A stretch of DNA of 64,000 bases from Ulota crispa (lineage: Eukaryota > Streptophyta > Bryopsida > Orthotrichales > Orthotrichaceae): contig OY987252.1 of assembly GCA_963920765.1 (NCBI GenBank), forward strand, positions 808,501-872,500, read 5' to 3'. The notes beneath the pieces are model-generated. The model ran no database searches, was not told the origin of the DNA, and was given only the letters and a program-made list of their open reading frames with translations. Both the position numbers and the translations under genes were made by a program. This document shows positions 10,710 through 22,350 of the stretch, piece after piece (the first letter of the stretch is position 1; every line of letters starts with the position of its first letter).

Positions 10710-11340
10710 TGAAGTTAAAGAGGCATTATATGCATCTATGATTTAAGTGTTTCTGCAGATTTTTTTGTAGTGTTGGATAGGAGTTGCCTGTTCAAACGAT
10801 GAAGACGAACTGACCCCGAGTGTGGTGTCTATTGTGCAATTATTCTTTTAGCTCTGATAGAACAGCTATACTGCCCACCTTGAAAGAAAGATGAAAGGGT
10901 GTCGTTCAAAATATTGGTTGACACGATGACTGTACCTGATGTTGTCAATGAATGCTGTAGGCTTTTCTGCGATTTTTGCAAGGCGATTTATTTAACATTA
11001 GAGAAGAATCAAACTGTAGATTGTAAGTTAAAAATTCGTTATGCGATACGGATTGTTCCCTGAATGCGGATCAAAGTGAATAGTTACATGGATGACGCTC
11101 TCTCGTCTTATTGCTGGACCTTTTGCTAATCGATATTTCGATATGAAGGTGAGACCTGCCTTTTCTGGGTTTCTGATATTGAGATGAAATGTAATTATTT
11201 TAAACAGAGAAACATGAAGGAGAGTACAATTTACGTCTTACCGTCCTAATCCTATTGAGAAATCGATGGTGATGAGTGTAAGGTAGTCGGCTCGTAAATC
11301 GACCATCTAAAGGAAAGATGACGTCTATACTAAAATAAAG
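10710..11340 (+). other. 3' flank of ZRF1-like gene with distant AATAAA
   Basis: The stop is followed by T-rich stretches (for example 10752-10770) suited to a plant 3' UTR. The only canonical AATAAA seen is at 11334-11339, more than 600 bp after the stop. It may or may not be used, since plant polyadenylation signals are often non-canonical. Confidence 0.35.
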
Positions 11341-11439
11341 TCACATTAGCTACTTGGAAACATTTTTGGTGGAAAGTCAAAGAAAAAACAGTTATATGGC
11401 TATTTAACTCTTAAATGCTGATGCAGATGTTTTGTGTCT

Positions 11440-11507
11440 GTTGCGTCTAAAAAAATTGTTGCGTCTAAAAAAATGTTGCGTCTCAAAAAATGTTGCGTCT
11501 AAAAAAT
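11440..11507. repeat. Short tandem repeat, about 17 bp x 4
   Basis: Four consecutive copies of GTTGCGTCTAAAAAAAT start at 11440, 11458, 11475 and 11492, with unit lengths of 18, 17, 17 and 16. Differences are one C-for-A change and A-run length, consistent with replication slippage. Confidence 0.9.
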
Positions 11508-11509
11508 GT

Positions 11510-12303
11510 TGAGCAGAATGGTTGTTTTTTGTTCTTCATTTATTTTTTTTTCAAAAGTGATCATAGACACATGGTCTGTCATGAAAGGCAAAAGATTACC
11601 TCATTAGATGCACCCATATATTTCCGTAACCTAAATTGTGATAAGATTCAGAAACATAGTGTTAAATCGCAAGTTACACTTCTTGTGGTTTTTGTGACCG
11701 CACCAAACGTTGTTGACTTCTACAACTTTAAGAAATATTATTATAATTGATGTGCACTCTATAACATTGCAGAAACATTGTAGTGAGGCTAATCAAGGTG
11801 ACCAACCTGGTGTTTAAGGGTTAAATTGAAATTTTTTGAGTTGGTATGAATTTACTACAATTTATCAAAGCAAAAGGTGCATAGGTATGTATTCTTGATC
11901 ATAGGTGGTAGCATTCATGATGCAAAAGCAGCTTGTAAATGGAGCACATGAGTCTTAAAAGCAACTACTACAAAGTCAAGAATGTTCCAATAAGGCTCTT
12001 AAAGCATGCAAGCACCCATCCCATACTCTATTACTTAAATCATGATTGAGAACATGTTTTCATGTATTTTAGTATGATTTATATCAATATTTTATTGGAA
12101 GACAAAACTCAATACAATCATGCCAATAAACACTTAATGGTATTGGTAACTCATGTCACTCTCTTGAGGTTCTAAAATTAGGCATGCACATGTACAATTT
12201 ATGAATGAAGAAAGTCTCACTCATTTAAAAGGATTGGTAAACCATTTTAATGACTCCTACTTGGACGGATCAAAATGACCGAATGCTTTTTGAGCCAGTT
12301 ACT
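11510..12303. other. Intergenic, no gene seen
   Basis: AT-rich. An open stretch at 11490-11750 begins inside the short tandem repeat and has no recognisable domain. Nothing else found. Confidence 0.6.
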
Positions 12304-12306
12304 TTA

Positions 12307-12937
12307 GGGCGGCTTCACACTATGGCCGAAGGCCAAGAGGCCGTCGGTTTGCACCAATTAGATTACAAGAAACCAAGAGTCCGCCCTCTCAACCCTTCAC
12401 ACTAGAGGCCAAACTCCAAAGGCCGTCATCCTTCAAATGTCTAAATGGTAGCACTGTATCATCCAAGGTTGAGGAACTCTCGGCAATAGTTTGGGTCAAG
12501 CAAAAATGGAGACCCAAACTATAGTTGAGAGGCCGTCACATTGTTTTCATAAAATAATCAAAAGCTTACAAAATTTTGGCAGTTAGATTTAGGAGGTCTA
12601 ATAAATGCTATGGCTTGGGACTTTGGGCACGGTCTTTGGAGACTTCAAATGATGGCCATTCAAGTTGAGAGGCCATAAAAGTTTATGACTTTGGACTTAG
12701 GGCTTTGCCTTTGGAGGCTTCACACTGTGGCCATTCAAGTTGAGAGGTCATGAAAGCTCATTGCCAAGAATTTGGCCTTTAGACTTGGCCTTTGGAGGCT
12801 TCACACTAAAGGCGGCCAAAGGTGTCAAAAAATATAATTTATTACCTAATTTCAATTCATTTTGTTGGCCTCTCACTAAGTTTGGCCACTCAATCCCACG
12901 TCCTCTTGACTTGGTCGGTCGTAATGTGAAGTTGCCC
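12307..12937. mobile_element. Non-autonomous PIF/Harbinger-like element, 631 bp, TTA target duplications
   Basis: The left end GGGCGGCTTCACACTATGG and the reverse complement of the right end GGGCAACTTCACATTACGA match at 17 of the first 22 positions, and all five differences are transitions. Similarity continues inward for about 20 bp with a 2-bp gap. The element is flanked on both sides by TTA (12304-12306 and 12938-12940), the target site of PIF/Harbinger transposons. No transposase is encoded. The interior holds a diverged tandem repeat (separate entry). Superfamily assignment rests on the duplication and end sequence only. Confidence 0.75.
12635..12815. repeat. Internal tandem repeat of the PIF-like element (75-81 bp unit)
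   Basis: TTTGGAGRCTTCA recurs at 12635, 12710 and 12791. In the first two units it is followed by TGGCCATTCAAGTTGAGAGG. The sequence CTTCACACTATGG is also the left terminus of the element, so the interior appears built from copies of its own end. Confidence 0.75.
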
Positions 12938-12940
12938 TTA

Positions 12941-13826
12941 CTACAAATTTGATGCTTGGTGATAAGTGCGTAGTAATACTATGTGTTTATGAGGGCATTG
13001 ATTGGATTTATACAGTGGAAATAGATGGCACAAAATCTAAGTTAACCCTTAAATGTTGAAGGGTACTTAACCCATTTTTAAAACGCGTTTTCAAAGTCTT
13101 TGAATTGTTGTTGTAAAGTTTTTACTAACCCCTAAGTGCCCATGCCATTTTCACCAAAATTAGTCTTTTGGGAGATCTTCAACTTTGATGCATTGCATCT
13201 TGATGAATTGAATGATCCACAAAAATCGAACATTGAAAATAGTAGAACACCTCCAAATTTTGAGAAAATTGACTGTGGAAGATGGAAGATTATAACTTAT
13301 GAACAAACAACATGTGATGATAAGCCCATACACTATATAAAAAGTGTTCTTTTTTACTAGGGTCATTTGAATGGGTAGTCATATGCTACTAATGCTGTCA
13401 AAAGTGGTTAGTCAAGTTGCTAAGATTTTGATTAAGTGCTCTAGTCATATGACTTGTAGTCATGCTTTGATTATGAAATTGGGCAAATTGGGTATATTTC
13501 TAAGGACTTGGGTGGAACATCAGTGGAAACAAGTTCTCAAGTAGTTTTAAACAAAAATGACTGCTACTGATGACTACATGAGTGGCACTAGTCATGTTAT
13601 TTTTTTGGTAAGGAAGGTTCCAAGCCATTTTAATCTAGTGTCTTACAAATTAGTCCTCTTCAAATATTTGCTTGAGTTTAGCTTGTTTCAAGGGTTCTAT
13701 TATGTAACAATTTTTTCATGCCCATTTTTCAACTAACAAAGTCACCAAATTCTTTGCCTAAAATACTGGTGTGCTATAAGAGGGTTCATAATTTATTAAT
13801 AGTTAGGCTTTTTGGGGTGGATTTAG
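12941..13826. other. Intergenic, no gene seen
   Basis: AT-rich with scattered short direct repeats (AGTCAT/TAGTCATG around 13375-13600). Open stretches on both strands at 13136-13366 have no recognisable motif. Confidence 0.55.
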
Positions 13827-13830
13827 GTAG

Positions 13831-14086
13831 AACACCATATTAGGTAAATTGGGAAAATAGGGAGTCCCAATTTGTACGTCACCTAGATCCAGAGAAGTCA
13901 CCCAAAATCAGATTTGAAGGTATCAGATTTAGTCTCAGCCACTAAGATTTTTTCTCTTGCAAATTCCTCTTCTCAGGTGAGGGCACATGTACAAACAAAA
14001 ATGCTGAGCTTGATTTTAGGTGATCATGTACAACCTGCGGAATTCCCAAAATGTACCCTTTTTCCCAATTTACCTAATATGGTGTT
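13831..14086. mobile_element. 256-bp MITE with perfect 27-bp terminal inverted repeats
   Basis: The left end begins AACACCATATTAGGTAAATT and the reverse complement of the right end is identical for the first 27 positions. Weaker complementarity continues inward (tacgtcacctag against tacatgatcacct). GTAG lies directly outside both ends (13827-13830 and 14087-14090) and is the likely target duplication. It carries no coding sequence. The superfamily is not clear from the ends. Confidence 0.8.
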
Positions 14087-14090
14087 GTAG

Positions 14091-15323
14091 TTGCCTTTTC
14101 TTTTGTCACATTCTCTTTTCCATGGGCATTTGCTATACTTTTTGTTGGGTTGCAAGGGCAGATGCTTAGCCTTTCTCTAACAGTTATGTGTTATACCTTA
14201 AAATAATTACACATTTGATATATAACTTTTGAATGTCATTTGCTTTTTTCTTGGGGTTGTTTGTGAATTGCAACTACTCTCAATGATCACTTGCCTTATA
14301 ATATTAATAGGATTTCTTCTTAGTTATTGTTACTTATCCCTTTTATTAACTTGTAGAGCCCAAAGGGTGCTGCAAAAAATAAAGGTTTTGTGCTAGCACT
14401 TTTTGTTTATTTATTCAAAATTCAAAACATACCTCTTGCTTTTTGCTTCTAAGCATACCAAAGTGTAATGCACAAGCAATTAGGCAAAGTGTGAAAAAAA
14501 TTTAGTCCACTTGTTGTATAGTTTAGGAAGTTATAACATTCATAGGTTTGCAAAAAGTTTATTTTGGGGTTAAGTAAAAAGGGAAACCACACTTTGAGTC
14601 CCCTTACCTAAAAATCTTGCTCCATACAAACTCAATGATTTGGGTCATTCATAAGTATATTTTGTTAGGATCAACCATGTAAAGTTCTAGATTCAATTGA
14701 GGTGTCTAAACCGCTCTAAATGAGCTTGCAATTTATAATTTGTAGAGGAAACAACTACACTTTAGGCAATGTTTAGAATTTTTTTGCATACTTGGAGATT
14801 GGTTTCATACAAATCCAAAGTGTGATATGATGTAATCCCATACCTTCTACGCAATGGTTCATAGGGATTTCATTAGAATACCTATGCATGTAAGGTTGTG
14901 AAAATTCAATCTTTCTCACTATTTATAATCTTTGGAGCTCCTTCATGAATACACAAGATAGAAAAGAAGACTAGCTTCTCAACTACCAATTCCATAAAGA
15001 AAACTACATTTTATTAGCCCCTTGCTTCAACAATGAGGTATTACATTTTTTTGGGATTTAGGGTTAAATAAATTGCTCATTGCTAAACTATTTTAATTAA
15101 AAGGGGCTAATATTGGCTGCCTTAAAATGCTACATAATAAACCCAAGAAAAGAACCTCCCTTACACTTGCTTCTCTTTGTGGGTGAAGATCATCATGGCA
15201 GCTCCCACAACATCCCTTGCAGTCATATATATATTTGTCACTGCAATTTCAGCCACATGCATAAGGTTGAGTCTCGCCATTGTTGCAAAAAAAAAATCAT
15301 GAACACTAGAGATTCATGGGTAA
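14091..15323. other. Intergenic, no gene seen
   Basis: AT-rich, with no protein-like reading and no obvious repeat structure. Confidence 0.55.
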
Positions 15324-15652
15324 TTATATCTAGAGAAAATTTCATGGATAACCTTGAAGTTTGCAATAAATTCATAGTTACCCCTACTTTTTAGAAATTT
15401 TGCAGGTACTCTTGGACCAAAATTTTTAGCGTTTCTTTTGTTGTGAAAGCCACATCCCTTCTCCCTTTGTGCACACACTACTTCTTTTTTGTTATGCTTG
15501 TGTAGAAAGGGAGAAGGGAAGTGGCATGCACAACAAAAAAAATGCTTGAAAATTTTGGTCCAAGGATATTTGTGAAATTTCTGAAAAAGTTGGAGTTTCT
15601 ATGAAATTATTGCAAACTTCAAAGGTATCTATGAAATTTTCCTTTATATCTA
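15324..15652. mobile_element. Mutator-type foldback element with 9-bp target duplications
   Basis: TTATATCTA occurs at 15324-15332 and 15644-15652 and brackets a 311-bp foldback. Left and right arms of about 140 bp are reverse complements of each other with modest divergence. Shared blocks include GAAAATTTCAT, TTGAAGTTTGCAATAA, CTTGGACCAAAATTTT and CCCTTCTCCCTTT. Long inverted repeats plus a 9-bp duplication are the signature of Mutator-like elements. No coding capacity. Confidence 0.8.
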
Positions 15653-16321
15653 TTATGGTGTCTTGGTCTGTTGCCATTTTATCCTCAATCATATAAAACA
15701 ATTTTGCATAACTTTAGACAAAATTGGAAATGCATCTATTGCCTTGTGCACTTCTCATTGTTCTCACACTCATGGACATACATGATAAATATGTTCATCA
15801 CTATTATGTCTAGTAGGAAAAAAAGACATTCTTTTGAGTTCTTTGCAAAGTCTCTTTTTGAATTTCAAAATACCCACTTACCATTTAGCTTATAAGAAGG
15901 TATCCAACATCCTAATTACTTGTTCAACAAGCAATTGTCCTTCAAGAATTAAAAAGGTGTAGTTCATATGCAGGGTTGCTAAGAGGCGAGCAAATGAGCC
16001 TGAGCTAGTGAGCCCATGAGTGGGCGAGTCGTAAACTATGAATCAAAGAAAATGGTCTAGAGCACCTAAAATCGTGGAATCATCTAATCAATTAGGCGGG
16101 AGTTTAGGGTTTAAAGTCAAGGAGAAATGACATTATGCAAGTACAATAAGGAAAGGTAGTATAAATTCAACTCTAGAGCAATGATAAAGTGGAACAACAA
16201 GATTGCAATGAAATATGAACGGTTTGCAAGAAGATATTGATTTACAATAGAAAAAGGAGCACTCCATAAAGTAGCAACTAAAACTAACAACCCCAAATTA
16301 AAAAACAGAGACAAGTAATGT
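15653..16321. other. Intergenic, no gene seen
   Basis: AT-rich flank downstream (3') of the minus-strand methyltransferase-like pseudogene. CAGGGTTGCTAAGAGGCGAGC at 15971 has the look of a hAT-type terminus, but no partner end was found. Confidence 0.5.
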
Positions 16322-19300
16322 TTATAAAGTGCTAGTCTTTGTTGATGAGCAAGCTGCGTTAGAAACTAAAGAAGAGTCATGTCCCACTAAAGCCATGACA
16401 TCCATGAAGTCAATGCCATTTGTAGCATACTTAGGGTCACAAGTAGAAGGCTTGGTGGCACTGTAATTCTCATAAGCAATAGCCATGTTCTTAGTATATG
16501 TTGGCAGAAAGTAGGTCTTATTTGGGTTGGTCCAAGTATCCTTAGAAATTATTGAGGCCACCTTCCTCTTCTTCATCAGCCTTGAACGGATGTTGCAAGA
16601 GGATATGATAAATTAGGTTAGACAAAAGTAGAATGAAATGTGGATTAAGAAATGAGGGTTCAAGGATAACTTACTTCCTAGGCTTTGTTTTGCGTACAAA
16701 TTGTCTAGGTTTTATAGTAATAGCATCTGGGTCTTGCAATGGTTTCGTTGCAAGTGCTATGTCATCATTGACAACCTATGGCACGTTCCGAATAATGGGC
16801 CTCAAGATAGCATTGAAAATGGCCTTGTTAGCTTCAAACGCCAGAATGTTACGGCCAATGCTATGGCAGGCATTTATAGCCAAACCTAAAATGCAAGAAG
16901 CAATGGTTAGTCAAGTGAGCAATGTAAAATCTAGAGTACATTGAAGAAAAGGAGTGGAGAAGTAACTACCAGTGGATGCGGTACAATCAATTACAACGTT
17001 GCCTTGCGCTGTGGTTGCCTCAATGAATAGTTAGTAGAAGTGGGGATCCTTCTCCTTTGGTCCGTGCCAGGGAATGTTGCCATTCATAGTGAGATCATTC
17101 TTCCCAATAAAATTCATCACAAATGTATCAATGTTGACGTCAAACCCCATTTTCAACATTGTCTTGGAATTGTTAAAGGAAAAGTTGGACTTCATTGCCT
17201 TGCCCAGGTTTTTGACAAGCAAGGTTATCCCAAACTTCTGCGTCTGGAAAACAACAAAAACTAAAGTCAAAATGAATTGTAAGAAAACCCTAAAACCATA
17301 AAGCCTAAAATCATGGCAAGGAAATTTGTAACTATACCGTTGAAGAAGTGTCAAAAGGTAATGACAAATGGAGCCGGTTCATGCTGAGCCATTCCTTCCT
17401 AACTAACATGGCATAAGCTTGGCACAAGCCAGCCACACTAGTAAGGGCATTGGTATTGTAAGCATACGTGTCGATCATGGCTCCATTGTCATGGAGTACC
17501 TTCTTAGCCAAAGCAAATGCAGCATTGAGAAGCTCATAATCCTCATCTTGGTTCCAAGGAGGGACATTACTGCCGACTTTGGAGATACTATGCACATACA
17601 AGTTCTCAGGACAATGAACAAGGAGAAGGTTGGCTAAAGGAGCTTCTGAGAGCTGTCCCATGAGATACCAACCCTTCTTATGGGCAAACTGCAAGTACAA
17701 CACAATGATTACAGAAAGAAATCACCATAAGAATTCCATGTACGTAGACTGGATAGCACTTGTGCAAAGCAGTTCCCATGTAATGATGACAAAAGTTTTA
17801 GAATGGATATGAAGACTACACCTTCAAGAAGTCAGTCAATCTCTTGAAATTGGTGTTGTCAAGGCTGTCCATATTATCAACCATAGCAATGATTGATACA
17901 TTAGATATTGAGTCGGCAACATTGACTTTGTGGTCGTCATCAAGGGAGATGATTTTGGTGCCATGAAGAATGGTGTTCTCCTCCTCAATCAACTCACTTC
18001 CAACAGTCTTTCATTTCAGTCCTCTATGAGTAGGACTCTGAGCTGCTGATCTAGTGTCAAAACCAAAAGTTGCTAGAGCAATCTTTAGTGCCCTAACACT
18101 GCCAATTTTCTTCAAATTCCCATGACTTCTACTAGACTTCTCTTTCACTGCCGCTTTTTCTATAGCTTTCTCCGCCATTTTCACGAGCTTCTCCGCCTCC
18201 ATTGCAGACCTTAAAGCAAGTAGGGCAGTCTCCTTTTCCTCTTTCTTATCTACTAGTGTGCATTGTGCGATGGCTTTAGCCTTGGCTTTGTCATCCATCC
18301 CAGCAAACTCATGCACATCCAAATTTATTACACCCGTCCCTTCAAGTGATTTTCTCAATTGTATTTTGGATGGGTAAGTAAAATTCAGAGTGCAATCTAA
18401 ATACCAGGCACCACTAGCAAGATGAGCTGTAGTGTACGTCTTCAACTGGCTAGCAGTGAACATGCAGTTGGCAGAGCTCCAGTCAGCCTAAGTAGATAGA
18501 AAAGGAGGCAAATCCTCATGTTTTATTGCCTCTTTAGCAAGCAACTCTTGCTTGAAGTACTTGCACAACAAAAAGAGGGCATCACAGAACAAATTAGGCT
18601 AAAGCAAAATAGTGGTACAGGGCATAGTAATCACGGATGAAATTGGTAAAGATTATGGCGAAATGTTGAGTGCTTGCTCAATCCAAATGAATCCGGTTTA
18701 GCAAAATGAATTTTTGTTGCATTACATGGATAGAATACCAACATGTGACCAAAAGTAAAAGCCTTGAAATAGAAGAATACAATGATTACTTAAGGCAAAA
18801 AGCATAGAACAAATTTGCATTTGAAATTTTTAGCTTAGGATGAAGAATGAAACCTAAAAAAAACACATTGCACAACCTGCTTTGAGCCTTCGTAGGAGCT
18901 GAAATTATCAGACTTCTTGAAGTGACCATCACCTTTTAGGTAGCTGTTGAAGCTGTGATCCCAAATCCTCTTTCTCTAATTCTCAATGTACTCAGGGAGA
19001 GTTTCTAGTTCCATAGGAGCGCTCATGTTCACGGAAATGTTGTCCTTCTTGATGATAGCCTTGTAGTATTCCACGGCTGAGTCCTCTATCTATGGGGAAA
19101 GAAATGAACATGCAAGGATTAGAAAGGTACAATGAAGCCCATCAATTCAAAGAATGAAATATGAACTGAGATACGGAATTAAATGAGAAGTATTAGCGGC
19201 TGGGCAGGTACACACATACCCGGGCATACCATAGGCATTTCCCTAGAAAAAGCTTCAGTGGCTCATCAACCACATGCCTAGGAGGAAAACGCCTAGATTC

Positions 19301-19710
19301 CCTCGATGGCATTGACGAATTCCACCATCACAGATACATTGTCTTGTGAAAGGACAAGGTGTTGCAGTTGGCAACTATTTGTAGTTTATCTAATGTCATT
19401 TCAATAGAAGCGTAGCTATAGTCTTGTTTCTCCACCTACACTTTTCAAGTGGTATTAGTGCTGACGTACATTATAGAAATAAAATAAAAAAAAAACAAAT
19501 AAAGTAGGAGACAAAGATATTGACGTCCTGGAGATATTCTTTCCCATTGCCAAGATTTGCAATGGTCACTAGCTTAATCATTTTCATATACAACTTTTGT
19601 TGTCTTTCCTCAGCACCATGACGAATGGCTTTTGTCTTGCCTGCATTGGTTTGATCTTCAACTGCGGTACTGACATTGTAAAGTTGTAATGCAAGGTCCG
19701 CGACTACCAA
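16322..19710 (-). pseudogene. Spliced N4/N6 DNA-methyltransferase-like pseudogene
   Basis: Conceptual exons run from about 19710 down to a TAA at 16322. Well-supported junctions (GT..AG) give exons ending at 17822, 17688-17338, 17243-16970 and one starting at 16885. The C-terminal half reads like a permuted class I (PF01555-like) methyltransferase: 'NLLLVHCPENLYV' where motif IV (D/N/S-P-P-Y/W) is expected, 'DEDYELLNAAFALAKKVL', then 'HGPKEKDPHFY', motif-I-like 'GNVVIDCTASTG' and 'ACHSIGRNILAFEANKAIF'. The motif IV position lacks the D/S/N-P-P-[YW] signature, so catalysis is doubtful even in an intact relative. Upstream exons include 'LKTYTTAHLASGAWYLDCTL' and a Lys/Glu-rich helix. In-frame stops occur near 17035, 18003, 18488, 18980 and 19330. 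The last exon is 'MKKRKVASIISKDTWTN..'. The family call is by eye; the N-terminal part is unidentified. Confidence 0.6.
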
Positions 19711-20884
19711 AACCTATTGTTGAAAGACAATCCACATTACAAAGGGGTTAACAAGCACATCATCAAGACTACTGTTAAATAGCCTTGAAACACACCATCT
19801 CCAAGAACCAAAAACAAGCTTGACCTCTAAGTAGGTATGAGCTGCCCATGCAAGGAAGACTCAATATGTATGCACGAACAAAGGTGTTTGGAAGAATGTG
19901 TTCGTCCAAACGATCAAAATCTACACCACGGTGCATGATTAGTGGCTGGACTGCCTTTGACAGACACAGAGAATGGCAATCTAGACAATTTTAGAGACCT
20001 AGCCGATACATTTCAAGACCTCGTATTTACAAAGATCATGATTAAAAGATGACTTAGTCAAATGCAATAGACCAAAAGCCAGGGAAACTAAGGCCAAGTA
20101 GGCAATAATCGACACCAATTTCAAGGTCAGAATGAATACAAACACATGTAACATTCACTAGTTATATAATCACATGAGGAGCAAGTGCAATGTTTCCCAA
20201 ATTTCTAGGCTAACCAGACATAAACGACAATTGACCGTGGCCATCTTTTTGATCAAATCATCCCTAAAGCAACTAAAAGAGAAAATACCTTGAATTGGCA
20301 ACTGAGAGCTCTAAAAAAGGCATAGTTGCCAGCAACTAAGCACCCTCACGACCTATAAGTTGCCCAATAGATATCTCAAACAATCTGCTTGAGGTCAACT
20401 TTGATCAACATGAGTGAAAAATGGGGCAGTCATGAAATACATCGGACTACTAGTCGGCGGCAACTGAGCAACAGCACAAGCAAATGGTCGCCCACTTTTT
20501 GGCACGGACAGGCAAGGACAAGTGAACTTTGATTAGCCGGTGCACACGCCGAGGAAGGCATAGGTACCAATACAGACCACATCGGCGGCAACTACACAAC
20601 CACACGAACAACTGCTTGCAAGTTTTTATATATACAACTACTATGAAGGTGTCTACTACTATCTAACCCAGTGCTAGAGGAGGCATGCATGTGCTTCAAT
20701 AGACCAGCCATAGCTGCCAAAGATAGCATGTCAACATTTAGCATGTGGCTCTGAAATTGATCCAAATCTTCCATCTGTAGCTGGTATATTGTAAACAACT
20801 GATTGTAGGGGCTCACCCACTAAGGTGAAATATTATATTCATCTCATACTCATTGCAACCATAGTAGATAAAAATGAAAATACG
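19711..20884. other. Upstream flank of the methyltransferase-like pseudogene
   Basis: No coding recognised. Contains several GGCAACT/AGTTGCC motifs (around 20297, 20331, 20352, 20459, 20586) that resemble the palindrome cores of the array that follows. It may be a degenerate extension of it or hold a promoter and missing 5' exons. Confidence 0.4.
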
Positions 20885-22350
20885 AGCCAGTGGTACACCC
20901 TCAGCTAGCGGCGTTGCCGGCAAGCGGCCAGATGAGGTTCCATTAGTGGCTTGTATAACGTAAACAGAAGTCCGCGTCCATTCACCGGAATCAACTCCAT
21001 GAATATGTGAGGGCGCGCTCACTCTTTTTGAAGAGTCACCATCTACCTGCGACAGGTGACACTTTGGATGAATGTGAGCCCCATCACATATTTACAAACA
21101 AGTACATTTGGAACCTTGATCACTTTTTGGCAAAAAAACAAGCCACTGGTGGAAGCTCCGGTGGTGGCATTGCTTGCAACAAAGCCAGCAGAGCTTCCAC
21201 TAGTGGCTTGTTTTTTCACCAAAAAGTGAAGAAGCCTATTATCTGGATTCCCCTTTGTTGTCATGCAAGGGGCTGCAAATTATTAACATAGTATCATGAG
21301 ACGCTTTGGACGCGTGATGCTTTAGTCAGAGTGTATGACCTTTCCGTTATTTCAGACATGGATATTTCCACCCATGATATTTTGTTTGGAAAAACAAGCT
21401 ACTAGCACAAACTTGGCTAGCCACGTTGCCGGCGAGGCAATGAGAGGAGGTTCTGCTAGTGGCTCACAAAAGAAGCAAAAGCAAATGACAAAAAAGGAAA
21501 ATCTATTTGCTAATTGCTTAGTTGCATACTGCCTCCAACATAATATATGTTGCTTTTGACTTATTCTGCATCCTCAAGCTTTTTAATGCTAACGCGGGCT
21601 TGCTGGAACAAAAATGTGGAGTCATAGCAATATAAATGATACAAAGAGCCACACCTTGATCTTTAGCTAGCCGCGTTGCCAGCAACTCGATCAGCTGAGG
21701 TACTGAATGTGGCTATCAAATTGGCTAAATGTATGAGATGAACTTTGATATTTGTATCGGTGAGCACGAGAGACTGTGCACAATCTCAACAAAGCATACT
21801 TAGTTGCAGGTGACTGAGTATGCTATGTTGAGAGTGTGCAAGGCCTCTTATGCTCACAGATAGAAATTTTAGAGTTCTTCTCATACATTTGGCTGATTTG
21901 ACAGCCACTCTTTAAACCTTAGCTAGCTGCATTGTTGGCGATGCAATTAGCTAAGGTTTAGAGAGTGGCTATCAAGTCAAGCAGATGTGTACAAGTCTAG
22001 CTTGAATTCCTGTCCATTAAATTGGGAGGGGCCACTTAATAACATAGAAGCTATATAACTTACCTGCAGCACAAGATGCTGAGTTAGGAGTGTGCCGCTC
22101 CGTCTCTTGGTAATTATTAGGGACCTTTGCGTCCACGGCTATTATAATAGAAGAATCATGCCATTGCTTAAACTTCAGGTGGGAGCGTCGCCAGCGACGG
22201 GGCCACTTGAGGTTCAGGCAGTTGCTCTCAAATCTAACATAAGGCTACAATACCAATAGAATGCTTGTTTGTAAAAGCGGTCTAAGGCACATATCCTCAA
22301 CTAAGAAACAAGAGACAAATGTGACTGATGATGATTTGTTGAGGGTGTGC
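20885..22350. repeat. Tandem array of about 256-bp units, each with alternating palindromes
   Basis: Six imperfect palindromes of 67-68 bp with ends AGCCACT..AGTGGCT (variable) start at 20885, 21141, 21397, 21647, 21903 and 22161, a period of 250-258 bp. Their centres share a GTTGCCGGCAAC-like core. The unit at 21141-21208 is extended to a 108-bp hairpin (21121-21228) with 35 of 38 arm positions paired. A second palindrome family, ends GCACA..GTGTGC, sits about half a period away at 21778-21839, about 22034-22094 and 22287-22350. Arms diverge between units while pairing is largely kept within units. The array lies upstream of the methyltransferase-like pseudogene (minus strand). Confidence 0.8.

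Noticed and set aside
12740-12952. 70-codon frame
   Set aside because: Lies across the end and TIR of the PIF-like element; chance frame in a GC-richer repeat.
13039-13150. TTAACCC-type motifs resembling ends of the TTAA elements
   Set aside because: Two short matches in AT-rich DNA with no internal homology; likely chance.
15971-15991. CAGGGTTGCTAAGAGGCGAGC as a hAT terminus
   Set aside because: No matching inverted end or 8-bp duplication found downstream.
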